This document shows, one piece after another, positions 1 to 7,858 of a DNA stretch of 64,000 nucleotides. The stretch's first letter is position 1, and each line of letters begins with the position of its first letter. Source of the stretch: JBKHYJ01 sp046565505 (lineage in GTDB: Bacteria > Acidobacteriota > Blastocatellia > UBA7656); the NCBI GenBank assembly GCA_046565505.1, contig JBKHYJ010000095.1, forward strand, positions 1 through 64,000, written 5' to 3'. The position numbers were made by a program, and so were the translations under genes. Under the pieces are notes generated by a model. That model had not been told where the DNA came from, made no database searches, and saw only the letters and a list, made by a program, of their open reading frames with translations.

Positions 1-129
1 GCGTAAAGGGTAAAACTCGGCTCACCGTCGCTCTTGTGGCGACTCGATATATGTGTGCTAGTATCGGCACTAGGCATATACAGCATCCCCTTATGAACAA
101 GGTGGCTCTACATCAGGGATGATGCGAAC

Positions 130-163
130 CGCCAAGAAGCCCAAATCCCAAAGGCTTCTGGCG
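130..163 (+). other. Hairpin upstream of XRE gene
   Basis: Inverted repeat with one bulged A: arms CGCC-A-AGAAGCC (130-141) and GGCTTCTGGCG (153-163) around an 11-nt loop. No T-run follows, so it is not a clear intrinsic terminator. It may be a leader structure of the regulator starting at 249 or the end of an upstream transcript. The rest of 1-248 shows no gene I can support. Confidence 0.4.
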
Positions 164-248
164 ACCTCCAAGCGCGATGCTATCCTAGACGCAATAGCGT
201 CCAGTGTCAAACGCAATCTATGTCACATCTCATCGGGAGGCACTTCTG

Positions 249-521
249 ATGGGAAGCGCGGCGCGGCCACGACCGGAAAGATTAGCTGAGAAGCTCCTAC
301 AAATCCGGCAGAGTTTAGGGCTTTCTCAAAATGAGATGTTAGTGGCTTTGGGATTGGAAGAGAAGGTGTTCAGGAGGGCAGTATCGGGCTATGAGCTTGG
401 TACAAGGGAACCGTCATTGCCGGTATTATTAAAGTATGCGCGTTTGGCAGGTGTTTCCACGGACATCCTGATTGATGACGATCTGGATTTACCTAAGCGG
501 CTACCGAAGCGGAAAGGTTGA
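249..521 (+). CDS. Small XRE/Cro-type helix-turn-helix regulator
   Basis: About 90 residues, essentially one Cro/C1-type helix-turn-helix. A basic start leads into helices around 'LLQIRQSLGLSQNEM' and 'RRAVSGYELGTREPSLPVLL', with the usual 'P-S-L-P-V-L-L-K-Y-A' fourth helix and an acidic/basic tail. Such proteins bind operator DNA as dimers and often act in phage, plasmid or toxin-antitoxin control. A longer frame can open at a GTG at 204, but ATG 249 has GGGAGG at 235-240 with an 8-nt gap, so I chose 249. It lies in the lower-GC left edge of the window, opposite in strand to the small peptide at 610-777. The partner and target are unknown; a stand-alone accessory regulator is the safest reading. 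Confidence 0.75.
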   Translation: MGSAARPRPERLAEKLLQIRQSLGLSQNEMLVALGLEEKVFRRAVSGYELGTREPSLPVLLKYARLAGVSTDILIDDDLDLPKRLPKRKG

Positions 522-609
522 GGCGGGATTCTAGGCGGGAAGTAAGAGGACTTTAGGCATACTCTGGGCCTCGCACTCTGGCATGAGGCCCAAAGTTGCA
601 AGGTAGACA

Positions 610-777
610 TTAGTCACCGCCGCCAGTGCCAACTGGCGGGTCAGATGGATTAGTGACACCCCCGCTACCACCACCCGGCGGAGGGTCGCTAGGCATATCA
701 GAGTCAGCCGGGGAACTGACCCCCGCGTTAGTGTCTTCTCCGATGCCCGATGATGGGTCTTTGGGTTTATTACTCAT
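610..777 (-). CDS. Tiny acidic Gly/Pro/Ser-rich peptide (unrecognised)
   Basis: A 55-residue frame (58 if the ATG at 786 is used). It starts MSNKPKDPSS and ends in a Gly/Pro-rich tail (…PPGGGSGGVTNPSDPPVGTGGGD), low complexity and acidic, with no membrane segment and no cysteine. GGAGG lies at 789-793: 2 nt from the upstream ATG but 11 nt from the ATG at 777, which is why I prefer 777. The good ribosome-binding site and the sharp low-complexity composition argue for a real small gene. I do not recognise it and can give no function. It faces away from the XRE regulator, so the two are not one operon. Confidence 0.45.
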   Translation of the reverse strand: MSNKPKDPSSGIGEDTNAGVSSPADSDMPSDPPPGGGSGGVTNPSDPPVGTGGGD

Positions 778-786
778 ACTCGCCAT

Positions 787-1166
787 AACCTCCTGATGTA
801 GATGCGTCCATTAATACTATAGACGGAAAAAGAGTATAATCTTATTCAAGCGGAATGATGCTAATGATTAGGAGTGTACTAAAACCGACTTTTCGTGCAG
901 GATGCCTAGTTACACAAAATGTGGAAAAGTGGCGTTTCTAAGCGTTACAAAACACGGACTTTTTGTGCAAAGCCGCGTCGTCGAGACGCCGAGACGATTG
1001 AGTCGGTCGAGAGCCTTTTCGCGCACCGCCCGGAGGTCTGCCCCGCGCAACTCAACCAGTGCCTCGCGCTCGGCCCTAGACGCAGGTAGACGGGGAAATG
1101 CAAGGGCTAACTCCGGCGGCCTTCAGCCCCCTGAGCGGCGACATTCTACACCTTGCGGAAAATTGA
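787..1166. other. Gene-poor stretch with imperfect direct repeat and gene remnant
   Basis: No intact gene is supported. At 877-899 and 946-969 there are two similar stretches (TACTAAAACCGACTTTTCGTGCA and TACAAAACACGGACTTTTTGTGCA, each shown in one piece only for comparison of their shared CGACTTTT/GGACTTTT cores and GTGCA ends). On the minus strand around 960-1110 there is a protein-like frame without a start (…AEREALVELRGADLRAVREK…), likely a decayed C-terminal remnant. AT-rich bases around 811-840 include TATAAT at 835-840 but no convincing -35 box. Confidence 0.35.
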
Positions 1167-1193
1167 AAGCCACGGAACCGGCTCCCGTGGCTT
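1159..1193 (-). terminator. Intrinsic terminator-like hairpin after the esterase gene
   Basis: Perfect 9-bp stem AAGCCACGG (1167-1175) / CCGTGGCTT (1185-1193) with a 9-nt loop. Read on the minus strand it is followed by TTCAATTTT, a weak U-rich tract. It lies 38 nt past the stop of the minus-strand gene ending at 1231, the right place for its terminator. Confidence 0.65.
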
Positions 1194-1230
1194 GTTTCGC
1201 GGCTCCGGGCCGGCCGACACACCGCGCCCG

Positions 1231-2775
1231 CTACTTATTATTCGCGCCGGCTTTCGCGGCTTTAGATTCGGCCGCCTTGCGCTTGTGCGAGTCGAACCAG
1301 TCGAAGACATCTTTGAAGGTGGGGGCGACCACGCTGCTATGATCGCCACCGGGGATTTCCAGGAACTTCAACTCGACGCCGAGCTTCTTGCCCATCGCGA
1401 CCATCGCGCGTGAGCGGTCTACAGGGACCGTCGGGTCCTTATCGCCGTGGATGACGAGTTGGGGGATGTGCGCGATCTTAGACATGTTAGCCGGGTTGGC
1501 GGAGCCGCCCGCCACTGGCGCTAGCGCGGCGAACACGCCGGGATGATTCATCGCGATGGACCAGGTGCCGAAGCCTCCCATAGAGTGGCCCGTCAGGTAA
1601 ATCCGATTCGGGTCGATGCGGTAGGCGCGTTTCATTTCCTCTATCACGTCCATCACGTCGCGCTCGGCGTCGCCGACGTACATGGATGTGGGCTTGCGGC
1701 CCTTGGGGCAGGCGACGATGTAACCGTGATTCTCGGCCTCCGTTTTGAACGCACCTTTGTTGTAAGCCTCGAAGTAGCTATTCTCGTCCCCGCCCATGCC
1801 GTGCAGGGCGATGACGAGCGGGTAGGCTTTCGAGTCGTCATAACTCGACGGGACGTAGACCCTGTAAGGTTGAAGCGTGTTATCGACCTTCGAGAGGTAC
1901 GCCTTCTTGAAATCACCACGAAGCTCGTCGAACGGGTCTTTGCCGGCGTCCATAACGTCGAGCATCCAGTGGGCTTCTTTGATCTGGCCGGCAAAATCAA
2001 CGCGGTCAAAATTGATCTCGCCCGCGTCGGCCAGGTCGGGGAGCGATACGCGGTAGAGCACGGAGGGGATCAACGCAAGCAGGGCGTCTTGACGCTTCGC
2101 CTTGAGCATCGATTCAATCTTCACGGCCCGCGCTTTCGCGGCGGCCGCCCGCGCGCCCAGGCCTTGCTCGACGTGCACGGTCACGTTCTTTACGACAGGC
2201 TCGCCGCCCGCGACCCGAAGCTTTAACGATAAGCGGTAGTTTCCGGGCTCGATTTCGGGCACTACGATTTCAGTCGCGAACGGGTGGGCGACGAGGTCGG
2301 GCTCAAGCCCGTCAATCGTCTTCAGCTCCTTTAACACCACGTCGCCCGCCAACTTCATGAGGGCGATGGAGCCCGAGGGCTTACCTTCGAGCCTTTCGTC
2401 GAGCGGGAAAATCTGGCTCAGCTTCAGGCCGACCGACTGACCTGGCTCGAGCATAGCCTTATCCAGCTTGAGGATGAGCGACGACGAGAAGGCCCGCGCG
2501 GGAGTCCATTCCATCCCCCGCATGACGGCCATCGCGTGGTAGTAGTGCTTGAGCGCTTCTCCATACTTACCCGCAGCGTTGGCGGCGGCCGCCATCTCGC
2601 CGAGGCGGTCAACTTCGGCGCGCCTGTCCGGGGCCATCGTTACGGAGTTCTTCAGCGTCCTGTACCCGACCGAAACGCGCAGCACCTGCCCGGCGTCCTG
2701 CGCGGCGGCGGTCACCGCGAGCGCCGTCACTACCAATACTGAGATAATAAAATGGCGCGTTGCCTTCAGACTCAT
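1231..2775 (-). CDS. Exported alpha/beta-hydrolase (PHB depolymerase/esterase-like)
   Basis: 514 residues with a signal peptide (MSLKATRHFIISVLVVTALA, cleavage near AAAQ). The N-terminal half, about residues 25-290, is a non-catalytic region. From about 300 on comes an alpha/beta-hydrolase of the PHB-depolymerase/dienelactone-hydrolase type: 'PLVIALHGMGG' oxyanion strand, nucleophile Ser about 398 in GHSMGG, Asp about 447 in HGDKDPTVP and His about 479 in GGDHSS. It should hydrolyse an ester in the periplasm or outside; the substrate cannot be told from sequence. The frame can be extended 17 codons upstream, but the ATG at 2775 follows GGAG and starts the signal peptide cleanly. Monocistronic, with its own hairpin terminator downstream. 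Confidence 0.85.
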   Translation of the reverse strand: MSLKATRHFIISVLVVTALAVTAAAQDAGQVLRVSVGYRTLKNSVTMAPDRRAEVDRLGEMAAAANAAGKYGEALKHYYHAMAVMRGMEWTPARAFSSSLILKLDKAMLEPGQSVGLKLSQIFPLDERLEGKPSGSIALMKLAGDVVLKELKTIDGLEPDLVAHPFATEIVVPEIEPGNYRLSLKLRVAGGEPVVKNVTVHVEQGLGARAAAAKARAVKIESMLKAKRQDALLALIPSVLYRVSLPDLADAGEINFDRVDFAGQIKEAHWMLDVMDAGKDPFDELRGDFKKAYLSKVDNTLQPYRVYVPSSYDDSKAYPLVIALHGMGGDENSYFEAYNKGAFKTEAENHGYIVACPKGRKPTSMYVGDAERDVMDVIEEMKRAYRIDPNRIYLTGHSMGGFGTWSIAMNHPGVFAALAPVAGGSANPANMSKIAHIPQLVIHGDKDPTVPVDRSRAMVAMGKKLGVELKFLEIPGGDHSSVVAPTFKDVFDWFDSHKRKAAESKAAKAGANNK

Positions 2776-2958
2776 AAGCAATTCTTCTCCTATTAATGCA
2801 GGCTTCAGCCTAACGATGAGTTCCACTGTTCAGATTATTTCACTGCTGCCTATTCGGCGATTTCTCTACAACGGAGCCTCTGGCCGGGATTGATGTTACT
2901 ACTCGGGGGCCACGGCGTACAAGCGGCGTGACGGCGGTTGCCCGTTTAAGGCCGGTCG

Positions 2959-2992
2959 AAAAAATGCGGGCCGATATGGAAACTCGGCCCGC
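2959..2992 (-). terminator. Rho-independent terminator of pilin operon A
   Basis: On the minus strand: 9-bp GC stem (GCGGGCCGA 2966-2974 with TCGGCCCGC 2984-2992), 9-nt loop, then A-TTTTTT. It sits 43 nt after the stop of the PilX-like gene and closes operon A. Confidence 0.9.
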
Positions 2993-3035
2993 CTGTACGA
3001 GGCAGATATGAGGCTGGTCACGCCGCGAGGCTGGT

Positions 3036-5099
3036 CTAGTTGTTCTCGCGGTACCACGAGACGCCCACGGGCTTGGGGTCACTCACACTGGTGACGGAAA
3101 TCACCGCGGGAGTCGATGCGGCGCCGAGCGTGTAATTAGTGCCGGGGAAGAACGGCGGCCTGAATGTGCCGCCGGAGAACCGCACGTCGAAGTAAATGTT
3201 GCGGTTCGAGTAACCGATGTTGTTTATCTTTGCCTGCACGCGGCTGCCCATCAGCGTCCATTTATCGCTGCTGCCGGGGGCGGGGCTGCCCGTGTAAACT
3301 ATCGAGCCTTCTATCCCGCCCGCGTCGTCGGTCGGGTCGGCGTTGAAGGCGGCGATGGCGGCGTTGACTTCGAGCGTCAGGCCCCTGGAGGCGTCGTAGT
3401 TCGCGTTCGGCGCGAGGTTGACGTTGCCATTGTTGGTGAAGATGCCGAGCACGTTTTGAACCGTGTTAGCGTTCTGGACGGGCAGGCCCTGTGAATCGAG
3501 GACGGGGTTGGAGTACTTGAGGTCGCCGGTAATCGTTATGTCGCGCTGGGCGGTGATGGTCAAAGCCGTCTTCGGGGCGAGCGCGCTCACGTTCTTGCCG
3601 GTCGTGCTGTCATACCCCCCTCGCAGGCTTTTGATTTCGCCGGTTACGAACAGTGACGCGCCCGGCCTCGGGTTACCCGGGTCTGATTTGTCCGTGGGCA
3701 CGCCTGTAAAAGTCGACGTCTTGCCGCCGGAGTCCGCGATCGTCGTGCGGTTGTTCGCGTAGCTCACGGTGACGGTCGTCACCTTGCTCCCTTGCCTGAT
3801 GGCATACACCTGGTCCGTGCCGTTCGCGTAAAGCTGTATGTCTGTCGCATCGCCCTGGACGTAAATCCCCGCGCCCGTAATTGTGGCGCCGTCGCCGGAA
3901 GGGATATAGACCGCGTCGCCGCCGCCGAGTTTTCCGCCCGACACCGATGGGATCTTGTTTTGAGAGTCGCGCAGGTTCAAGCTGAGCGCGGTCGGAGTCA
4001 CGCGGCCGGTGATCGGGTCGAAGATGGGGAGGAGATTTCCCAGCAGGTCCCGCGGCATGACGGCGGGCGGGTCAACGGGCGTGCCATCGAGCTTCCTGTC
4101 GGTGATGCCCGTCCCATTTATTACGGCATACTCTTGCGAGAAGTTGTTTGCGGGGAGCGGGACTATGCCGGTCTTCTGGTAACCCTGCGAGCTGATGTCT
4201 ATGCCCGCCATGTCTTTGTTGGGTATGCTGATGCGCCCCTGGCTGAAATCACTGCTGTCATACCGGATGTAATTATCCACCTGCGACACTACATCGCGGA
4301 ACGCGACGCTGCGGTTCGATTGGAATGCGAAGTGTGTGTTTGTATGAACAGGCCCGCTGAACGTGCCTGCGGCTAAGGCCGAATTGGCCGTCGTGTCGCC
4401 GTTGTCGAAGAACGCGCCGAACCCCGAGAAGCTGAAGTCGCGCCCCATGCCGGGCGCGCTCGTGCTCGCAAGCGTCACGTTGACTGATATTCGCCCGACC
4501 TCGTTGACGGTGGAGCTTCCGCCGGCGTCCGTGGTGCCCGTCACCTTGATCGAATACCGGAACTTGATCGCCTGAAAAGGGTTGGTTTTGGTCCTGTCTA
4601 TAGGGTCCACCGAGCCCGTGAGCCTGCTGATCGTGGCTACGAAATCCGTGCGGTTGATGCTTTTGGTGGTGCTGAAGGCGCTGTCGGCCTTTGCGTTAGC
4701 GATCAGTTGATTCGCGCGCGCGTAAACGTTCGTATAGAACTGGTAATCCGGCACGACGTCAGGGTCTGGAATGACATAGACGTCCGGGAATCCCGTGCCC
4801 GACGTGTTGACGTAGTAGTACGGGCCGCCGTTCTGCCCATAGGTCGCCGTGCCGTTGCTTATCCTTGCAATTTCTTCCTCGAGCGCCGTCTCCAGGGCGC
4901 GCCTCGCTATCGAGACCCCCGTGTCGGCCGCGTAGAAAGCTATCTCACCTACGCGCTGGCTCCTCGTTATGACCGTGTCGCTCGTCGCCGAAAAGACCAC
5001 GGCCATCCCCAGCGCCAGGAGCATGGTCGTGACGAGCAGCGTCGTGACGAGAGCGATGCCGCGCTCATTGCTATGGTCGCCTTCAAGTCTATTTGCCAT
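3036..5099 (-). CDS. PilX-type pilus assembly protein, operon A
   Basis: 687 residues. The N-terminus carries a short basic leader, then Gly-Ile-Ala-Leu and one long hydrophobic helix (about residues 14-40), the PilX_N pattern: a prepilin-like membrane anchor with a large periplasmic C-terminal part. The body is beta-rich, full of Gly/Ser/Thr/Asn, and resembles other long bacterial PilX proteins. The +5 Glu of major pilins is absent, as in tip-type (GspK/PilX-like) subunits. It is the last gene of operon A, 7 nt after the PilW-like gene; AGGTGA precedes the ATG. Role by family: a minor pilin that primes assembly or sits at the pilus tip. Its paralogue is at 7859-9592. Confidence 0.8.
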   Translation of the reverse strand: MANRLEGDHSNERGIALVTTLLVTTMLLALGMAVVFSATSDTVITRSQRVGEIAFYAADTGVSIARRALETALEEEIARISNGTATYGQNGGPYYYVNTSGTGFPDVYVIPDPDVVPDYQFYTNVYARANQLIANAKADSAFSTTKSINRTDFVATISRLTGSVDPIDRTKTNPFQAIKFRYSIKVTGTTDAGGSSTVNEVGRISVNVTLASTSAPGMGRDFSFSGFGAFFDNGDTTANSALAAGTFSGPVHTNTHFAFQSNRSVAFRDVVSQVDNYIRYDSSDFSQGRISIPNKDMAGIDISSQGYQKTGIVPLPANNFSQEYAVINGTGITDRKLDGTPVDPPAVMPRDLLGNLLPIFDPITGRVTPTALSLNLRDSQNKIPSVSGGKLGGGDAVYIPSGDGATITGAGIYVQGDATDIQLYANGTDQVYAIRQGSKVTTVTVSYANNRTTIADSGGKTSTFTGVPTDKSDPGNPRPGASLFVTGEIKSLRGGYDSTTGKNVSALAPKTALTITAQRDITITGDLKYSNPVLDSQGLPVQNANTVQNVLGIFTNNGNVNLAPNANYDASRGLTLEVNAAIAAFNADPTDDAGGIEGSIVYTGSPAPGSSDKWTLMGSRVQAKINNIGYSNRNIYFDVRFSGGTFRPPFFPGTNYTLGAASTPAVISVTSVSDPKPVGVSWYRENN

Positions 5100-5106
5100 A
5101 CTTCAC

Positions 5107-6171
5107 CTAATTACCTGAACTCAGGCTATTGTTGTTTGAGAAATTAAGATTGCGCGGGGTGATTTCCATCTTCTGGATGACCTGCCGGTACGCCTTGTCA
5201 CCCGGCTTCAGCCCCGGGGTCTCTGCCCTGATGGTGACGATCACGGACCGGATGTCCCTGCGCGCGGTCGTGTCGCCGGAGGAATACTTATCAACGCCGG
5301 GCTTGCTCACCACTGCCTCTTGAATCGACAGGTCGGGCCGCCTGTCCAGGCAGCGGTACTCTATTTGAAAATCGAGTACGCCTTCGGCGACCAAGTACCA
5401 GTTCTGCAAGTCTTCGGTGCGCATAAGCTCGTGGGTGCCGGCGTCGAGCTTGTATGCGATGGTGTTTCCCAGCACCGCGACGGCCGCTTTGTTCTTTATG
5501 TAATCGGGGGCCGCGTTGCCGTCCACGGCCGCGCCCATCGAGGCGGCGAACATTGCCGCGGGGTTTTGGACGGAGCCATACTGCAACTGTATTATCTGAT
5601 TGCCCGAAGAATCCGTAGAGAACGAGCCATTCGACGTGAGCTTGAACACCTGCACGTTGTCTTCGTCGTAAACCAGGTACTTCCTTTTAAGCGTGTCGTT
5701 ATCCGTGAGCACATAGATGGGCTTCATCTGGTTGTTGTTTTGCAGGTCGGCGTACTTGAAAGTCAACCCGCCATCAGTAGTCTTCACGTCCGGCGGCGGG
5801 AATACTAAGAACTGTGAGCCGGATGAGCCCAGCTGGCTTATTTCGGCGGTGGGCGCGACCGTGTCCCCGTTGACAATCATTACCGCGTCTGGCCCGCCGC
5901 CCGCGCCATCCACATAAAATATCCCCGCCAGACAGCCCGAGCCGCTCTTGGAAGCCACAGGCAGGCCCGTCGCCGCCGACTGTATGTCGCGCGTGAGCAG
6001 GTCAAAGGCCGTGCGTACCGTCTGATTCATGTCAACAGTGCCCGTCTCCGCGACGAAGACTTGCTGGTTTCGGGTCAAGATGGAGAAGGCTGCGCCCAGC
6101 AGGCCGACAGTCAACAGCGCCGCCACAGTCAGTTCAATGATCGAAAACCCGCTCTCCGAATTAGCTCTCAT
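5107..6171 (-). CDS. PilW-family minor prepilin, operon A
   Basis: 354 residues. Class III prepilin signal with cleavage after Gly in 'SESGFSIIELTVAALL': +1 Phe, +5 Glu, then a hydrophobic helix to about residue 30. The region 'MNQTVRTAFDLLTRDIQSAATGLP' is typical of PilW/PilW-like minor pilins. It is processed by the prepilin peptidase PilD and inserted in the inner membrane before assembly; PilW works with PilV and PilX in the priming complex. There is a 14-nt gap to the PilV-like gene upstream and a 7-nt gap to PilX downstream, so one transcript. It is much longer than its operon-B counterpart (206 residues), so the soluble domain differs. Confidence 0.85.
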   Translation of the reverse strand: MRANSESGFSIIELTVAALLTVGLLGAAFSILTRNQQVFVAETGTVDMNQTVRTAFDLLTRDIQSAATGLPVASKSGSGCLAGIFYVDGAGGGPDAVMIVNGDTVAPTAEISQLGSSGSQFLVFPPPDVKTTDGGLTFKYADLQNNNQMKPIYVLTDNDTLKRKYLVYDEDNVQVFKLTSNGSFSTDSSGNQIIQLQYGSVQNPAAMFAASMGAAVDGNAAPDYIKNKAAVAVLGNTIAYKLDAGTHELMRTEDLQNWYLVAEGVLDFQIEYRCLDRRPDLSIQEAVVSKPGVDKYSSGDTTARRDIRSVIVTIRAETPGLKPGDKAYRQVIQKMEITPRNLNFSNNNSLSSGN

Positions 6172-6185
6172 CGCCCCTCCCTCCT

Positions 6186-6716
6186 TTACCAGGACCGCAC
6201 TGTCGTCAGCGTGGTCTCTTCAGTGCTATTGGCGCTAGACTTTGATGTCCCATCGGTCCACCTGGTATTGCGGCCCGATTGCGTAGACACCACGCGCACG
6301 GAAATAATCACGGTGTTTAGAAGCGTCGGGTCGTTTTGTATTGACCAGAATCTGCGGTAGTGAGGCGCGCGGCCCGGCGGGATATTGCCGTCGAGCAATA
6401 TCTGTCCCGAATCGGCCACGAATATGTCGTTTGAATAAGTCAGTGTAGCGCTCGGCCCTATTGCAACTGTTTTCGATGAGTATAAATCCCCGCCCCTGGT
6501 GAGCCTGCCGGAGGTCTGTTCGAGGGCGGAAAGCTCTTCGATCTTTTCCTGCGCGAGCGCCGTCGTTGACGTGAACTGCTTGACGGTGCGGTTTTGTGCT
6601 ATTGCGAGCGTGAAGAGGCTGGCGAGAAATATCATCCCGATCATCGAAACGATAGAGGCTATTGCGACCTCTATGACGCTGAATCCGCCCTGACCGTTCT
6701 CTTTGTCTCTAACCAT
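6186..6716 (-). CDS. PilV-like minor prepilin, operon A
   Basis: 176 residues. Prepilin motif 'GQGGFSVIEVAIASIVSMIG' with +1 Phe and +5 Glu, one long hydrophobic helix, then 'TALAQEKIEELSALE', the segment seen in PilV/type IV pilus modification proteins. Minor pilin of the priming complex, in the inner membrane and then the fibre. It lies 67 nt after the GspH-like gene and 14 nt before the PilW-like gene on the same strand. A G-rich run about 9 nt before the ATG can serve as ribosome-binding site. The assignment to PilV rather than another minor pilin rests on gene order and this segment. Confidence 0.8.
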   Translation of the reverse strand: MVRDKENGQGGFSVIEVAIASIVSMIGMIFLASLFTLAIAQNRTVKQFTSTTALAQEKIEELSALEQTSGRLTRGGDLYSSKTVAIGPSATLTYSNDIFVADSGQILLDGNIPPGRAPHYRRFWSIQNDPTLLNTVIISVRVVSTQSGRNTRWTDGTSKSSANSTEETTLTTVRSW

Positions 6717-6783
6717 TGTTTTTGTCCCCCTTCGTAATTACGGACGGCCTTAATCGCGGCCGGAATCTTTCCGCGCGGCCCGG

Positions 6784-7359
6784 TCAGCGCGCGGCATTCC
6801 AGGTTAAGCCGTCCAGCTTGTAGATGCGTATGCCCCCTACGCTCGACATGGTGACTGCCTTATAATCTTTCCCATTCCCGACAAAGATACAGACTACGTC
6901 AGAGGGGTTGGTCACCACGGGGAAGCCGCGCGTGTTGAAGTCTTGCCTGTAGACCGACCCCGAGCTGCCGTACTTCGAGAATGACACGGCGGCGGTAAGC
7001 GACGGTGATACGCCCGCGGGATTCGTAGAGACTGAGGGCCTTTCAAAGGTCATGCCCTGGGGCAAGGACACATAGTAGGTGTCTTTTATCGTCCCGTCAT
7101 CATTCAATATGGCCATGCCTGCCTGGCGGTTGGCCGTGTCAACGACTAGCGCGGACGGCTTGTTCTCCGACACAGCCTGCATCTTTACACGCTTGAGCGT
7201 GTCGGCGACCTGGCGGGCGGCGATGCTGAGGCGGTATGACCGCATCGCGTTGGTAATCCTCGGCGCGGCGAACGCCACGATCACGCCACCCACGAGGAGA
7301 ACGACGCTGATCTCGATCATCGTGAAACCCTGCTCTAGCTTTGCTATTTTCCGGCTCAT
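6784..7359 (-). CDS. GspH/FimT-family minor pseudopilin, operon A
   Basis: 191 residues. Short leader, cleavage site in 'EQGFTMIEISVVLLVGGVIV' (+1 Phe, +5 Glu), then 'YRLSIAARQVADTLKRVKMQAVSENKP', the hallmark of GspH/FimT pseudopilins (…A..L...L..AR..A...N…). First gene of operon A. A TTG four codons upstream opens the same frame, but GGAGG sits inside that extension, 5 nt before the ATG at 7359, so translation starts at 7359. The sigma-54 type promoter at 7441-7456 lies about 80 nt upstream. FimT/GspH proteins are minor components of type IV pili and, in some bacteria, bind DNA during natural transformation. Confidence 0.85.
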   Translation of the reverse strand: MSRKIAKLEQGFTMIEISVVLLVGGVIVAFAAPRITNAMRSYRLSIAARQVADTLKRVKMQAVSENKPSALVVDTANRQAGMAILNDDGTIKDTYYVSLPQGMTFERPSVSTNPAGVSPSLTAAVSFSKYGSSGSVYRQDFNTRGFPVVTNPSDVVCIFVGNGKDYKAVTMSSVGGIRIYKLDGLTWNAAR

Positions 7360-7440
7360 CTTGACCTCCAATCCCTTCGGCTTTCTGTACCAGGCTGCTA
7401 TCGATTCATTTCAGTCGGGTGCGCCATCGCAGGGTCGAAG

Positions 7441-7456
7441 TGCAACGGCGATGCCA
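7441..7456 (-). promoter_or_regulatory. Sigma-54 (-24/-12) promoter of pilin operon A
   Basis: Minus strand reads TGGCATCGCCGTTGCA. Against TGGCAC-N5-TTGCW only the sixth base differs, and the GG (-24) and GC (-12) are separated by exactly 10 nt. Transcription would start near 7431, giving a leader of about 70 nt to the GspH-like gene at 7359. A sigma-54 activator is encoded at 17086-18486. Confidence 0.75.
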
Positions 7457-7858
7457 TCCATGCGGCGGATATAAAACCGGCGATTGCGGCGCATATCATT
7501 ACCCAAACCGGCCACAATCTGACGCATATGGCAGTCACAATGACTGACGGCTTAATTGATAGTGACCTAGGGTGAGGGCGGCCGCTTCGGGCAGGCTTGG
7601 GAGGTTTTGGCGGAGAGACTTCGGCTCTCTGGCGCTAAGTATTCTGGCCTGACAATGATTGTCTGTTGTATGAGTCGATTACCCCATGAGCGAAGCTTTC
7701 TGAGGGTTAAAGAAGTCGGCCGGCTGAATCAGCCGGCCGACTTAGCTTGTAATAGCTTGGTGCGAGAATCACATTCGGGCCGAATTCTAGCGTGATCGGA
7801 GGGGCGGTTGTTCGCGCTTTCCGGTCGTCGGGAAGAAAACCGCCTGCGGCGTCACACG
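7457..7858. other. Spacer between pilin operons
   Basis: No gene is supported here. It holds the upstream side of the operon-A sigma-54 promoter and, at 7713-7743, the hairpin ending operon B. A GATTGCGG(C)GCATA stretch at 7482-7495 resembles one near the operon-B promoter (11492-11504), but at a different distance, so it is only suggestive of a shared activator site. Confidence 0.4.
7711..7743 (-). terminator. Strong hairpin terminator of pilin operon B
   Basis: Almost perfect palindrome with 15-nt arms (AAGTCGGCCGGCTGA, 7713-7727; TCAGCCGGCCGACTT, 7729-7743) around a single base. On the minus strand it continues CTTTAACCC, a short U-tract. It lies 115 nt past the PilX-like stop codon and separates operon B from the promoter of operon A. 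Confidence 0.7.

Noticed and set aside
902..1342. Plus-strand ORF of 146 codons
   Set aside because: Basic, Arg/Ser-rich shadow translation overlapping the esterase gene end, no ribosome-binding site.
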